Source: Bacillus thuringiensis
GTDB taxonomy: Bacteria; Bacillota; Bacilli; Bacillales; Bacillaceae_G
NCBI RefSeq assembly: GCF_022095615.2
Contig: NZ_CP155559.1
Location: forward strand, 1,795,501 to 1,859,500
Length of the DNA stretch: 64,000 nt
Direction of reading: 5' to 3'
The position numbers and the translations under genes were made by a program. Below are positions 36,717 through 45,456 of this stretch, in pieces; position 1 is the first letter of the stretch, and each line of letters begins with the position of its first letter. The notes beneath the pieces were generated by a model. The model was not told the origin of the DNA and ran no database searches. It saw only the letters and a list, made by a program, of their open reading frames with translations.

Positions 36717-37166
36717 ATGAAGTTTACAAAAACGATGTTACTTTCAATTGTAGTTACAATTGGTTTAATGGGATGTTCACTAGTTGAACAAGGAAAGAAT
36801 TCCATAGATTATGCTCAAAAAGCGACAGACTATGTAAATGAAATAAGTGCATTTGCAAATGATGCGCCAGCATTAGCTGAAAAGGCCGTTAATGATAGCG
36901 AAGCTCGAAAAGAATTAGAAACGAAGCTTAGTGAAATTAAACAAGATATACCCGCATTCAATGAATTAACGCCACCGGATGTAGCGAAGGATCTTCATCA
37001 GCAAATCGTCGGATATAATGAAAAGTTAAATACATTAATTGATACAGCGATGACAAAGGTAGAAGAAGGGAAAGTGGATGTAGAGCAATTTAAAAACTCT
37101 GAGCTTATGCAGACGGTAGATCAAGTTCGTGAATTGAAAGACAAGGTCCAAAATTTAGGACAATAA
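36717..37166 (+). CDS. DUF6376-type small lipoprotein
   Basis: A 149-residue lipoprotein starting after AGGAGGGAAAA. Signal peptide MKFTKTMLLSIVVTIGLMGC with lipobox LMGC, then a helical body: LVEQGKNSIDYAQKATDYVN, KAVNDSEARKELETKLSEIK, QQIVGYNEKLNTLIDTAMTK. Charged heptad-like helices suggest a bundle. The layout matches DUF6376. Function unknown; surface attached. It ends at a strong terminator. Confidence 0.82.
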   Translation: MKFTKTMLLSIVVTIGLMGCSLVEQGKNSIDYAQKATDYVNEISAFANDAPALAEKAVNDSEARKELETKLSEIKQDIPAFNELTPPDVAKDLHQQIVGYNEKLNTLIDTAMTKVEEGKVDVEQFKNSELMQTVDQVRELKDKVQNLGQ

Positions 37167-37167
37167 T

Positions 37168-37202
37168 AAAAAAGCTCCGTTTGTGATGAACGGAGCTTTT
37201 TT
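37168..37202. terminator. Bidirectional intrinsic terminator
   Basis: Perfect 14-bp stem AAAAAAGCTCCGTT / AACGGAGCTTTTTT with a 7-base loop, immediately after the lipoprotein stop and facing the convergent MccF-like gene. Confidence 0.95.
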
Positions 37203-37255
37203 ATGTTTTCTAATGGAAAGTTTATAAAATTTTCTTCCTATAATATAGGTGTTTT

Positions 37256-38257
37256 TTATATCTTCCATTTTTCTAAAATATGTATTGTTTTATTGGTTAC
37301 ATCCATGTTCACTTGAACACCTATCGGCATAGTAATCATCGGATGGGTATGACAACAATCAAAGTCAGCAAGTAAAGGGATGCTTTGGTTTTGCAATACT
37401 TCTAATAATATTTCATAAGGTTTGCGCTTTGTACCACAATCATCAAATTGCTCATGTTTTCCAAGAAGTATACCTGAAACTTTATCAAATACACCGTTAA
37501 TTTTAAGTAATGAAAAGCTTCTTTCAATAGTAGCTGCATCTTTTGAGCTATCCTCAATAAATAAAATATCGCCTTCTTGAATGCTTGGCATATAAGGGCT
37601 ACCCCAAATGCCTTCTATTGTATTTAAGTTCCCACCAATAATACGTCCAGTAGCTTGTCCGTTTGTTACAGACATCCAACTATTATGTCTACGTTCTTTT
37701 TCTTTCGTCTTCATTTCCCAATTAATAAATTCATCTGACCAAAATAAAGGCTGTTTTATGTTGTAAGGAAGCGCTTGATCGTGTAGTAATGTTTCTGCAA
37801 AATATTTGTATGTATAATCTACAAAAGGCTCAAATTCTCCAAAGGAGGGAACGAGCGCCGGACCATAAAATGTAGGGATTCCTGTTTTTGCATAAATCCC
37901 TAGTAATAAAGCTGTTGCATCTGAATAGCCAATCATTATTTTAGGGTTATTTTGAAAAGCTTCATAATCAATATAGGGTAATAAGGAATTAGAATTCATA
38001 CCGCCAATTGTTGACATAATACAAGATACATTAGGATTTCTTATTAAAGCATTCAGTTCCTCGGCGCGCTCTTGTATACTGCCAGAACGATAATAATCAT
38101 ATCGACCTGTTAGTGAACCTTCTAATATGTGAAATCCTTTCTGTTGTAAATAAGATTTCGCTCGTTCAAATCTTTTAGGAGAAGTGTAGGTTGCTGGTGA
38201 AGAGGGCGAATAAATGCCGATTGTGTCTCCGTATTTTAATGTTTTTGGAAGTAGCAT
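37256..38257 (-). CDS. S66-family serine peptidase (MccF-like / LD-carboxypeptidase)
   Basis: A 333-residue S66 protein. Catalytic Ser112 sits in MIGYSDATALLLG, Glu235 in ILFIEDSSKD and His303 in CCHTHPM; spacing (123 and 68 residues) matches microcin C7 immunity protein MccF. The substrate loop GGMNSNSLLPYIDY is also MccF-like. MccF cleaves the acyl-aspartyl-nucleotide antibiotic, whereas LD-carboxypeptidases trim peptidoglycan tetrapeptides; the sequence favours MccF-type. No signal peptide, so cytoplasmic. Such genes in B. cereus group are not linked to a microcin cluster here. Confidence 0.88.
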   Translation of the reverse strand: MLLPKTLKYGDTIGIYSPSSPATYTSPKRFERAKSYLQQKGFHILEGSLTGRYDYYRSGSIQERAEELNALIRNPNVSCIMSTIGGMNSNSLLPYIDYEAFQNNPKIMIGYSDATALLLGIYAKTGIPTFYGPALVPSFGEFEPFVDYTYKYFAETLLHDQALPYNIKQPLFWSDEFINWEMKTKEKERRHNSWMSVTNGQATGRIIGGNLNTIEGIWGSPYMPSIQEGDILFIEDSSKDAATIERSFSLLKINGVFDKVSGILLGKHEQFDDCGTKRKPYEILLEVLQNQSIPLLADFDCCHTHPMITMPIGVQVNMDVTNKTIHILEKWKI

Positions 38258-38445
38258 CGTAAGAATCCTTTCTATTAAGTAGTTAAATTACGACAATATA
38301 ACATTGAATATTCTTATATTTCGGTATTCTAATTATAACATAAATGTATTAGATGAATAAATATGCTTTTTGCCTTGACGATATAAAGTAATTATTGTTA
38401 TGGTTAAACGTGAGTGTATAAAAGGTTTGCTAAAGGAGTTTTGAA

Positions 38446-39399
38446 ATGAAGCGGTTAAAATGGGGAAGGCTGACGATCCTAGTAGTCATTATTTTAGGGA
38501 TATGTTGGTTCTTATTCCAAGGAACTCAAAAGAGTGCAACAAATATAGAGGGACAACCTTTACAGGTGGCAGAACTACCTAAAACAGAATTAGCTGAAAA
38601 AGTAGTGCCACCAAAGTACATACCACCGGAAATTGATGCGAAAGCAGCTATGATTATCGATGCGAGTAATGGAGATATTATTTATCAACATAATGAAAAT
38701 GAAGCTTTTGCGCCAGCAAGTATGTCTAAGATGATGACAGCGTACCTACTATTAGAAAATGTACATAATGGGAAAGTTCGCTGGGAAGATCCGGTGAAAA
38801 TGAGTGCGAAAGCGGCACAAACAGAGGGTGCGAGAATCCCAGTCCAAGTTAATGACGTATTGACTGTTAAAGACTTGTTCCATGCATTAATGATTGAATC
38901 AGCAAATAATTCGGCTGTAGCTTTAGCAGAACATATGGCAAAAACGGAGAAAGATTTCGTTCAGCTTATGAATGCAAAAGCGAAGCAGTTAAAAATGTCG
39001 GATTATGCTAAATTCGCAAATGCATCAGGACTACAAGAACCTGATGGAAGTGAGACGAAGATGACAGCTGCTGATGTAGCAAACTTGGCGTATCATCTTA
39101 TAAAAGATTATCCAGAAATATTAGAAGTGACTCATTTACGTCAAAGTCAGTTAGCATTTAATAATATTAATGTTATAAGTACAAATGATATGTTAAATAA
39201 AAATAATAAAGCTTTATATATAGAAGGAATAGACGGATTAAAAACAGGATTCACAGATAGCGCAGGGTATTGTTTTACGGGTACAGCAAAACAAGGCGAT
39301 ACTCGTATTATTACAGTTGTAATGGGTACGAAAGGTAAAACGAAGCGTTTTACAGAGACAAATAAGCTAATGTCTTATGCATTTGGCTTAGTTAATTAA
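38446..39399 (+). CDS. D-alanyl-D-alanine carboxypeptidase (penicillin-binding protein, S11 family)
   Basis: A 317-residue membrane-anchored S11 peptidase. The N-terminal hydrophobic segment ILVVIILGICWFLFQ (about 9-27) anchors it outside. Catalytic motifs are SxxK in ASMSKMMTAYLL, SxN in IESANNSAVALAEHMA, and KTG in GIDGLKTGFTDSAGYC. It lacks the C-terminal amphipathic domain of PBP5 and is shorter than DacA. It trims the terminal D-Ala of peptidoglycan stem peptides; vegetative or spore role is undetermined. Start follows AAAGGAGTTTTGAA. Confidence 0.92.
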   Translation: MKRLKWGRLTILVVIILGICWFLFQGTQKSATNIEGQPLQVAELPKTELAEKVVPPKYIPPEIDAKAAMIIDASNGDIIYQHNENEAFAPASMSKMMTAYLLLENVHNGKVRWEDPVKMSAKAAQTEGARIPVQVNDVLTVKDLFHALMIESANNSAVALAEHMAKTEKDFVQLMNAKAKQLKMSDYAKFANASGLQEPDGSETKMTAADVANLAYHLIKDYPEILEVTHLRQSQLAFNNINVISTNDMLNKNNKALYIEGIDGLKTGFTDSAGYCFTGTAKQGDTRIITVVMGTKGKTKRFTETNKLMSYAFGLVN

Positions 39400-39429
39400 G
39401 TGAAATACTGAGTTAGATCATCATATAAG

Positions 39430-39479
39430 AAAGGCAGTTTGTTGTTACTTATTATCGGTAACAATAAATTGTCTTTTTA
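39430..39479 (+). terminator. Intrinsic terminator
   Basis: Imperfect hairpin AAGGCAGTTTGTTGTTAC / GTAACAATAAATTGTCTTTT followed by TATTTTTAG, after the DD-carboxypeptidase gene. Confidence 0.75.
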
Positions 39480-39647
39480 TTTTTAGCATTAGGAAATAAA
39501 AAGGTAAAAAATGTGAGTGTTATTATTTGAGTTTAGTATTGTTTGTTGATAGTATAAAGTTAGAAACTTATTAATAATAAGTTTCGAGAGGCGGAACATG
39601 ATGTATACATATGAAAAAGCCTCAAATGAAAATTGGAGGGAATTAAG

Positions 39648-40247
39648 ATGGCAAAAGATTTTTACTCAGCAATTGAAGACCGAAGATCTATTTATGCGAT
39701 TAGTAAAGAGCAAGTAGTTTCTGATGAGAAAATTCAAGAAGTGATTTATCATGCCGTAAAACATACACCTTCAGCTTTTAACTCTCAGAGCGCTCGCGTT
39801 GTCGTTTTGCTAGGAGAACAACATGATAAGTTATGGGATATTACGAAAGAAACGTTACGAAAAATTGTGCCTGAAAATAACTTTGCATCTACTGAAGAAA
39901 AAATGAATGCATTTAAAAGTGGTTATGGAACGGTTTTATATTTTGAAGATAATCAAGTGGTGGAAGAACTGCAAGAAAACTTTGCATTATATAAAGAGAA
40001 TTTTCCAATTTGGTCTCAGCAATCTTCAGGAATGTTACAATTTGCAATTTGGACAGCTTTAGAAATTGAAGGATTTGGTGCTACATTGCAGCATTACAAT
40101 CCATTAATTGATGAAGAAGTGAGAAAAGAATGGAAAATTCCAGAAAACTGGAAACTAACTGCCCAAATGCCGTTTGGTAAACGGGTGGTAACTGCGGGTG
40201 AAAAAGAATACCAACCTTTAGAAAACCGTGTGAAAATTTATAAATAA
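39648..40247 (+). CDS. Nitroreductase family protein (paralogue of 614-1216)
   Basis: ATG 39648 follows TTGGAGGGAATTAAG; an in-frame TTG at 39633 lies in that site. The 199-residue protein has the same motifs as its paralogue: FYSAIEDRRSIYAI (RRSIY for the FMN contact), HTPSAFNSQSARVVVL, LWDITKETLRKIVPE, ATLQHYNPLIDEEV and TAQMPFGKR. The two share their length and motif order but differ in roughly half the residues. An FMN-dependent NAD(P)H oxidoreductase of unknown substrate; no operon partner. Confidence 0.9.
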   Translation: MAKDFYSAIEDRRSIYAISKEQVVSDEKIQEVIYHAVKHTPSAFNSQSARVVVLLGEQHDKLWDITKETLRKIVPENNFASTEEKMNAFKSGYGTVLYFEDNQVVEELQENFALYKENFPIWSQQSSGMLQFAIWTALEIEGFGATLQHYNPLIDEEVRKEWKIPENWKLTAQMPFGKRVVTAGEKEYQPLENRVKIYK

Positions 40248-40260
40248 TGTAGGAACGATA

Positions 40261-40335
40261 AAGTGAAACTTTAATCAGTGGGGAGTTGTTCATCCCCCAC
40301 TGATTATTAGCCTTCACCAATCGGGCTTTTATAAA
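40261..40335 (+). repeat. Dispersed 3' hairpin repeat (copy A)
   Basis: AGTGAAACTTTAATCAGTGG... begins this copy. It contains an 11-bp perfect stem AATCAGTGGGG / CCCCACTGATT (40273-40283 and 40295-40305) followed by a second small hairpin AGCCT-N9-GGGCT and TTTT, so it may terminate the nitroreductase transcript. A close copy is at 60432 and a decayed one at 32409. Confidence 0.75.
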
Positions 40336-40499
40336 TAGTAAGGATTTTTTTGATAGGAATTTTTCATCTGATTTTTTAATTCGTTTTTACGTATTTCAAT
40401 AGTTGATATTTTTTGTAAGGTAATAATTGAAACGAATTGAAAAAAAGCATAGTACATTTCTATATTTTTATTTATAGGGTCATCTATTATGTTTTTCAT
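40329..40499 (-). CDS. Small hypothetical protein (56 aa)
   Basis: On the minus strand ATG 40499 follows AAGGAGGTATATTT, an excellent ribosome site, so this short form is chosen over the 117-residue open frame. The product begins MKNIIDDPINKNIEMYYAFF, continues QFVSIITLQKISTIEIRKNE and ends NPYYL: acidic start, hydrophobic middle, basic end. I do not recognise a family. It overlaps the end of repeat copy A. Confidence 0.55.
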   Translation of the reverse strand: MKNIIDDPINKNIEMYYAFFQFVSIITLQKISTIEIRKNELKNQMKNSYQKNPYYL

Positions 40500-40682
40500 A
40501 AATATACCTCCTTCTTTAATCCCCATATTTGCAGGTAATAAGACTTCCATCTCAAAATTCAATGCTACGTGGAGAATATCAACCTGTAAAAGTATGATTG
40601 GTTTCCGGGTAGGGTGAATCATACTTGTATGGAGTAAGATACCAATATATATATGATAATATATATATCCTAAAAATTCCAT

Positions 40683-41218
40683 ATACAGTGAAAAATAGTT
40701 AGTGGAATGTACATTTTCGTCAAATTAGAACAGAATTTTTGAAGTTAAATCTTACAAATCGTCAAATCTTTTAAAAACGATAGATAGTATTTAAAAAAAG
40801 TTTTCTGAAAATATTATACTGTTGATAAAAAAAGCATTTTTTGTCATGATTAGAGTATGCTTTATGGAAGGAACTTTACTAGGAACTACATTCTTTGCAT
40901 TGTATTAGATTAATAGAGTTTTTCAAATTGGATAGAAAAAGAAAAATATATATTAAGATAATGAATGACATGTCGAATTTTCAATGAAATACATAAGGGA
41001 TTTGAAAAAATCATTGCAAAAGCATTGCGTTTAATGGTAAAGTTCACATGAAGTTCACACGGAATTCACTTCATTCATTTAAAATGAACTCTGTGTGAAA
41101 AATAAAACTCTTGTTAAAAAATGGAACTTAATGAATATTTTACTTTGATAATATTGTAAAGTATTAAGTTTATAAGTTTTTTAAAGAGGATAGTAGGGAA
41201 AGGAAGTAAAGACAACTT
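40683..41218 (+). other. Long upstream region of entFM
   Basis: About 535 AT-rich bases without a supported ORF. The proximal 180 bases hold the OmpR-type repeats listed separately and the inverted repeat 41054-41099. The EntFM promoter is presumably in the GATAATATTG stretch near 41146-41156. The distal half shows nothing I can assign. Confidence 0.5.
41043..41070 (+). promoter_or_regulatory. Triple OmpR/PhoP-type direct repeat upstream of entFM
   Basis: TTCACA (41043-41048), TGAAG, TTCACA (41054-41059), CGGAA, TTCACT (41065-41070): 6-mers with 5-base spacers, an 11-base period, as in PhoP boxes. The second repeat also begins an inverted repeat, TTCACACGGA / TCTGTGTGAA (41054-41063 and 41090-41099, one G-U). 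Confidence 0.5.
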
Positions 41219-42505
41219 ATGAAAAAAGTAATTGCAGGTTTAGCAGCAGCTTCAGTAGTGGGTGTTGCAGTTCCAGGTATGGATTCTGCTCAGGCACAAG
41301 TTTCAAATGAGGCGCTAAAAGAAATTAATGGACAAAATCAAACTCAAAATCAAACGACTGTAACTGAAACAAAAACTGTAGAAACAAAATCTGACTTAAA
41401 ATACACAGTAACTGCTGATGTATTAAATGTTCGTTCAGGTGCTGGTACAGGACATAACGTGATTTCTAAAGTGAAATCAGGTCAAGTACTACAAGTAATT
41501 GGACAAGAAAATGGCTGGTTCAAAGTAACTGTAAACGGTCAAACTGGTTATGTAAGTGGTGACTTCGTAACGACTGGTGGTAAAACAGGAACTACTGTTC
41601 AACAAGGAACTGGTACTTACACAGTAAACGTTTCTTCACTTAACGTACGTACAGGCCCAAGTACATCTCATACAGTATTAGGTTCTGTAAATAAAGGCAA
41701 AACAGTACAAGTTGTTGGTGAAGTACAAGATTGGTTTAAAATCAACTTCAATGGTGGAACTGGATACGTAAGCAAAGACTTCGTAACAAAAGGTGGTTCT
41801 GCTGTATCTAACCAAACACAACAACCAACTACAAACAACAACACTACTACAGTTCAAACTGGTGGTTCGTATGTTGTTAACACTGGTGCTTTAAAAGTAC
41901 GTACAGGTCCAGCTACATACAACGCTGTAATCGGTGGCGTAACACAAGGTAAAGTATTAAACGTTACTGGCGCTGAAAATGGTTGGTACAAAATTAACCA
42001 TAACGGCCGTACAGGTTACGTAAGCGCAGACTTCGTTAAGTTTGTAAAAGGCGGAGTAAACAACGTTACAAATAACAATAACGTTACAAATAACGTTCAA
42101 CAGCCGGGTAAAGACGTACAAAAACCAACAACAGGTGGAGATACATCTTCAATCGCTGGATTCGCTAGATCTTTAAATGGTTCACCATACAGAACTGCTG
42201 GTACAACACCTGCTGGTTTTGACTGCAGTGGATTCATTCATTACGTATTAAATCAAACTGGCCATAAAGGCGCTCGTCAAACAGTTGCTGGATACTGGAG
42301 TTCTAAAACAAAAACTAGTAATCCACAACCAGGTGATTTAGTATACTTCCAAAATACTTATAAATCAGGTCCTTCTCACATGGGTGTTTACTTAGGAAAC
42401 GGTCAGTTCATTAGTGCAGAAACTGATGCAACTGGTGTACGTATTAGTTCTGTAAGCAACTCTTACTGGAGCAAGCACATGTTAGGTTACACAAAAGCAT
42501 ACTAA
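41219..42505 (+). CDS. entFM: EntFM cell-wall peptidase (three SH3b repeats, NlpC/P60)
   Basis: A 428-residue secreted protein. Signal peptide MKKVIAGLAAASVVGVAVPG with a likely cut after AQA. Three bacterial SH3 domains start at about residues 60, 137 and 218 (TADVLNVRSGAGTGHNVISK, NVSSLNVRTGPSTSHTVLGS, NTGALKVRTGPATYNAVIGG), linked by Thr/Asn/Gln-rich spacers. The NlpC/P60 domain has Cys336 in PAGFDCSGFIHYV and His387 in PSHMGVYLG. The third polar position is Ser399 (QFISAETD) where relatives usually have His. It is the B. cereus EntFM cell-wall/virulence factor. ATG 41219 is 13 bases after AAAGGAAG. Confidence 0.95.
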   Translation: MKKVIAGLAAASVVGVAVPGMDSAQAQVSNEALKEINGQNQTQNQTTVTETKTVETKSDLKYTVTADVLNVRSGAGTGHNVISKVKSGQVLQVIGQENGWFKVTVNGQTGYVSGDFVTTGGKTGTTVQQGTGTYTVNVSSLNVRTGPSTSHTVLGSVNKGKTVQVVGEVQDWFKINFNGGTGYVSKDFVTKGGSAVSNQTQQPTTNNNTTTVQTGGSYVVNTGALKVRTGPATYNAVIGGVTQGKVLNVTGAENGWYKINHNGRTGYVSADFVKFVKGGVNNVTNNNNVTNNVQQPGKDVQKPTTGGDTSSIAGFARSLNGSPYRTAGTTPAGFDCSGFIHYVLNQTGHKGARQTVAGYWSSKTKTSNPQPGDLVYFQNTYKSGPSHMGVYLGNGQFISAETDATGVRISSVSNSYWSKHMLGYTKAY

Positions 42506-42536
42506 GAAAAAGTAGTTTTATATACTTTTCGTATAG

Positions 42537-42573
42537 AGAAAAGGCTTTCCAGGGAAACTTGGGAAGCCTTTTT
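42537..42573. terminator. Bidirectional intrinsic terminator
   Basis: Stem AAAAGGCTTTCC / GGGAAGCCTTTT (one G-U) with a 10-base loop and T-run, between convergent entFM and the hydrolase gene. Confidence 0.88.
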
Positions 42574-42603
42574 ATAGTTTAATAAATTTGGATGTAATAG
42601 TTT

Positions 42604-43368
42604 TCACTGTAACTTCCCATTTAAAAATCGAGCGTATAGGTCATGGAAATAGTTAGGGCGAAATAAGTTTGCTGCATGTCCTGCTAACGGTATTTCTTTA
42701 TATAAAACGTTGGGAAGAATGGATTTTAAATCAAAAAGACAAGATTTATAGAGATGATCATGTTCACCCATTACCCATAGAATAGGGTGGGGAAGTGATT
42801 TTAATTTAGATTTCAAATCGAATTCTAACCGGTGTCGTAATGATTGGGCAATAATTGATGAATGTAATTGCAATCCGAAACGGTAATAAATATTTCTTGA
42901 AATGACTGCGAACGGATTTGCCTTTAGTATGCCACTTGGAAAAATGGTATTTGCGTATTGAGAGAGCCATTTAGAGTAATCGTCTCCCCGCTTCTCCCAA
43001 AATTTCTGAAATACGTTATATAAAAGGGATGGATTATTATAATGTCCACCAATGTGACAAATGCTCAATACTTTTTCAGGATGCATTTGTGCAAAAATTG
43101 TAGAGATGTAACAGCCGTAACTTAGAGCACAAATATGAGCTTTTTGAATGCCTTCTTTTTCATATAAATTCAATAATTGATCTACGAGACGCTGTAATGA
43201 AAATTCGATATCTGCACCTTTATCATCACCGTGACCTAGTAAGTCATAAGTAATAACGTTGTAAGAGGCGGAAAATCGTTTATGCTCTTTTTTGAAGGCA
43301 CGACGATTGCCAACTAAACCATGAATAAAAATAATTGTTTCCTTTTCGGAATGAATATTTGTTTGCAA
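42604..43368 (-). CDS. Alpha/beta hydrolase
   Basis: Start taken as TTG 43368 because AAAGGAG lies eight bases upstream on the minus strand; the longer frame from TTG 43386 has no ribosome site. The 254-residue protein has the oxyanion strand ETIIFIHGLVGNRRAF, VITYDLLGHGDDKG, a nucleophile elbow HICALSYGCYISTI (ALSYG in place of GxSxG), an Asp in LWVMGEHDHLY and the catalytic His in LAGHAANLFRP. No signal peptide. A cytoplasmic esterase or lipase-like enzyme of unknown substrate. Confidence 0.85.
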   Translation of the reverse strand: MQTNIHSEKETIIFIHGLVGNRRAFKKEHKRFSASYNVITYDLLGHGDDKGADIEFSLQRLVDQLLNLYEKEGIQKAHICALSYGCYISTIFAQMHPEKVLSICHIGGHYNNPSLLYNVFQKFWEKRGDDYSKWLSQYANTIFPSGILKANPFAVISRNIYYRFGLQLHSSIIAQSLRHRLEFDLKSKLKSLPHPILWVMGEHDHLYKSCLFDLKSILPNVLYKEIPLAGHAANLFRPNYFHDLYARFLNGKLQ

Positions 43369-43530
43369 AAAGGATACTCCTTTCAATAACGGGAGATTTA
43401 TATAGTATTGTAAATTAGTTATTTATAATTCACATAGAATAATATTTAGCACTAGGTAATAATATCAGATATTTATATCTGTTGTAAAGATGCGTTTGTA
43501 TGTATATTTTGTAAAAACAGAAAAAGTGTG

Positions 43531-43558
43531 TTTACATTCAGTTTACATTTGTATTGTA
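43531..43558. promoter_or_regulatory. OmpR/WalR/PhoP-type direct repeat upstream of the ABC exporter
   Basis: TTTACA (43531-43536), TTCAG, TTTACA (43542-43547), TTTGT, ATTGTA (43553-43558): 6-mers at 11-base period. Read on the minus strand the first two are TGTAAA-N5-TGTAAA, also fitting the WalR consensus. It sits 50-75 bases before the exporter start. Confidence 0.5.
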
Positions 43559-43607
43559 TTCTATTTTTAGAAAGAACAGTTTGGTTTAACACGAGGAGAT
43601 GAACATA

Positions 43608-45368
43608 ATGGAAGTTAAAAATGAAATGAAGAAAAAAGGGAGTTGGAGGCAGTTTTTACGCCTTATTCAAGATACAAATCCTCCGAAAGGGATTCTTGCT
43701 TTTGCGTTATTAATGAGTTTGCTTTCTACGGGAGCGAGTTTATTTATTCCGATGTTAACGAAGGGATTAGTAGATAATTTTTCACTTTCGTCAATAAGTA
43801 CAGGACAAATTGTTGGGCTAGTTGCATTCTTTATTATGCAAACTATAGCTGCAGGATTGTCTATATATTTACTAAATTATATAGGACAGAAGATCGTAGC
43901 TGGACTGAGAGAACGTTTGTGGAAAAAGGTGCTTATATTACCGGTAACTTATTATGATCAAAATAGAACAGGTGATACAATTAGCCGTATGACAAATGAT
44001 ACAGGAGTTGTGAAAACATTAATTTCTGAGCATTTGTCAAACTTATTAACAGGCGGTATTTCAATTGTTGGATCATTAATTGTACTATTTGTTTTAGATT
44101 GGAAAATGACACTTTTACTTTTAACCGTTATTCCATTATCAGTACTAATTTTAGTTCCACTTGGACGAAAAATGTATAAGATTTCAAAAGCCCTTCAAGA
44201 TGAAACGGCTTCTTTTACTAGTGTATTAACACAAGTGTTATCAGAAATTCGTTTAGTAAAATCTTCGAACACAGAAAAAAAGGAATATGAAACTGGAAAT
44301 AAAGGTATTGAAAAGCTATTACAATTTGGTTTGAAAGAGGGAAAAGTGCAAGCGTTAATTTCACCAGTTATGTCGTTTGTTTTAATGGCATTGCTTGTTA
44401 TTATCGTAGGATATGGTGGAATGCGAGTTTCTAGCGGTGCATTAACAACAGGAGAACTAGTAGCGTTTATTTTATATTTAGTTCAAATTATAATGCCGAT
44501 GAGTCAATTATCTATGTTCTTTACACAATTCCAAAAGGCAATTGGTGCAACGGAAAGAATTAATACAATTTTAGAATATGAAGTAGAAGATCATGAAACT
44601 GGTGTGAAGGTTACAAATGCTAAGCAGCCAATCGTTCTTGAAAATGTACATTTCGAGTATAACGAAGAAGAGCAAGTTTTAAACAATATTGATTTCACAA
44701 TTGAATCAGGAAAAGTAACAGCAATCGTAGGACCAAGTGGTAGCGGAAAAACGACGTTATTCTCACTGTTAGAACGTTTTTATGAGCCAACTAGCGGTGC
44801 TATTAAATTAGGGAAAGACTCAATTAAGAATTATTCACTACAGTCATGGCGACGTCAAATTGGTTACGTTTCACAGGATAGTCCGTTAATTGATGGAACG
44901 ATTCGTGATAATATTTGTTACGGTGTTGAGGGCGAAGTGACAGATGAAGAAATTGAAAAAGTAGCAGCGATGGCATATGTTGATGCATTTATTCATGATT
45001 TGCCAAACGGATACGCAACGGAAGTTGGAGAACGTGGTGTGAAGCTTTCTGGAGGGCAAAGACAACGAATTGCCATTGCCCGAGCATTACTTCGAAATCC
45101 ACAAATTCTTATGTTAGATGAAGCAACTTCCAGTCTAGATAGTAAATCTGAGTCTGTCGTTCAAAAGGCATTAAATAACTTAATGAAAGGCAGAACAACG
45201 TTAGTTATTGCACATAGACTTTCTACTGTCGTGGATGCAGATAAAATTATCTTTATAGAAAAAGGGAATCTTACAGGAAGCGGTACACATGATGAATTAT
45301 TACACACACATGATATGTATCGCGAATTTGCAACGCAACAATTGAAAATTAAAGAGGGTGCATTATAA
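43608..45368 (+). CDS. ABC exporter, fused permease and ATPase (BmrA/MsbA-like)
   Basis: ATG 43608 follows GAGGAGATGAACATA; ATG 43599 is inside the ribosome site. The 586-residue half-transporter has a six-segment membrane domain (about 25-310) and a C-terminal ATPase: Walker [21 protein letters not shown]-loop [16 protein letters not shown], signature [16 protein letters not shown], Walker [14 protein letters not shown] and switch His in [10 protein letters not shown]. It likely works as a homodimeric multidrug or lipid exporter. A two-component system follows after a strong terminator. Confidence 0.92.
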   Translation: MEVKNEMKKKGSWRQFLRLIQDTNPPKGILAFALLMSLLSTGASLFIPMLTKGLVDNFSLSSISTGQIVGLVAFFIMQTIAAGLSIYLLNYIGQKIVAGLRERLWKKVLILPVTYYDQNRTGDTISRMTNDTGVVKTLISEHLSNLLTGGISIVGSLIVLFVLDWKMTLLLLTVIPLSVLILVPLGRKMYKISKALQDETASFTSVLTQVLSEIRLVKSSNTEKKEYETGNKGIEKLLQFGLKEGKVQALISPVMSFVLMALLVIIVGYGGMRVSSGALTTGELVAFILYLVQIIMPMSQLSMFFTQFQKAIGATERINTILEYEVEDHETGVKVTNAKQPIVLENVHFEYNEEEQVLNNIDFTIESGKVTAIVGPSGSGKTTLFSLLERFYEPTSGAIKLGKDSIKNYSLQSWRRQIGYVSQDSPLIDGTIRDNICYGVEGEVTDEEIEKVAAMAYVDAFIHDLPNGYATEVGERGVKLSGGQRQRIAIARALLRNPQILMLDEATSSLDSKSESVVQKALNNLMKGRTTLVIAHRLSTVVDADKIIFIEKGNLTGSGTHDELLHTHDMYREFATQQLKIKEGAL

Positions 45369-45413
45369 AATGAATAATCAGTGGGGCTTATACTCCGCTG
45401 ATTATTCATTTTT
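45368..45413 (+). terminator. Intrinsic terminator after the ABC exporter
   Basis: About 19-bp stem AAATGAATAATCAGTGGGG / CTCCGCTGATTATTCATTT with loop CTTATA and a TTTTT tail. The AATCAGTGGGG / CTGATTATT part resembles the dispersed repeats at 40261 and 60432. Confidence 0.88.
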
Positions 45414-45456
45414 AAAGGTTTTATTAAGGATGCTAATTAGAAAGGAAATGGTTTCT

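Noticed and set aside
40329..40682. 117-residue minus-strand open frame
   Set aside because: Its first ATGs lack ribosome sites; the AAGGAGGTATATTT site supports the 56-residue form starting at 40499, which is reported instead.
40683..41218. PlcR box upstream of entFM
   Set aside because: No TATGNAN4TNCATA motif was found by eye.
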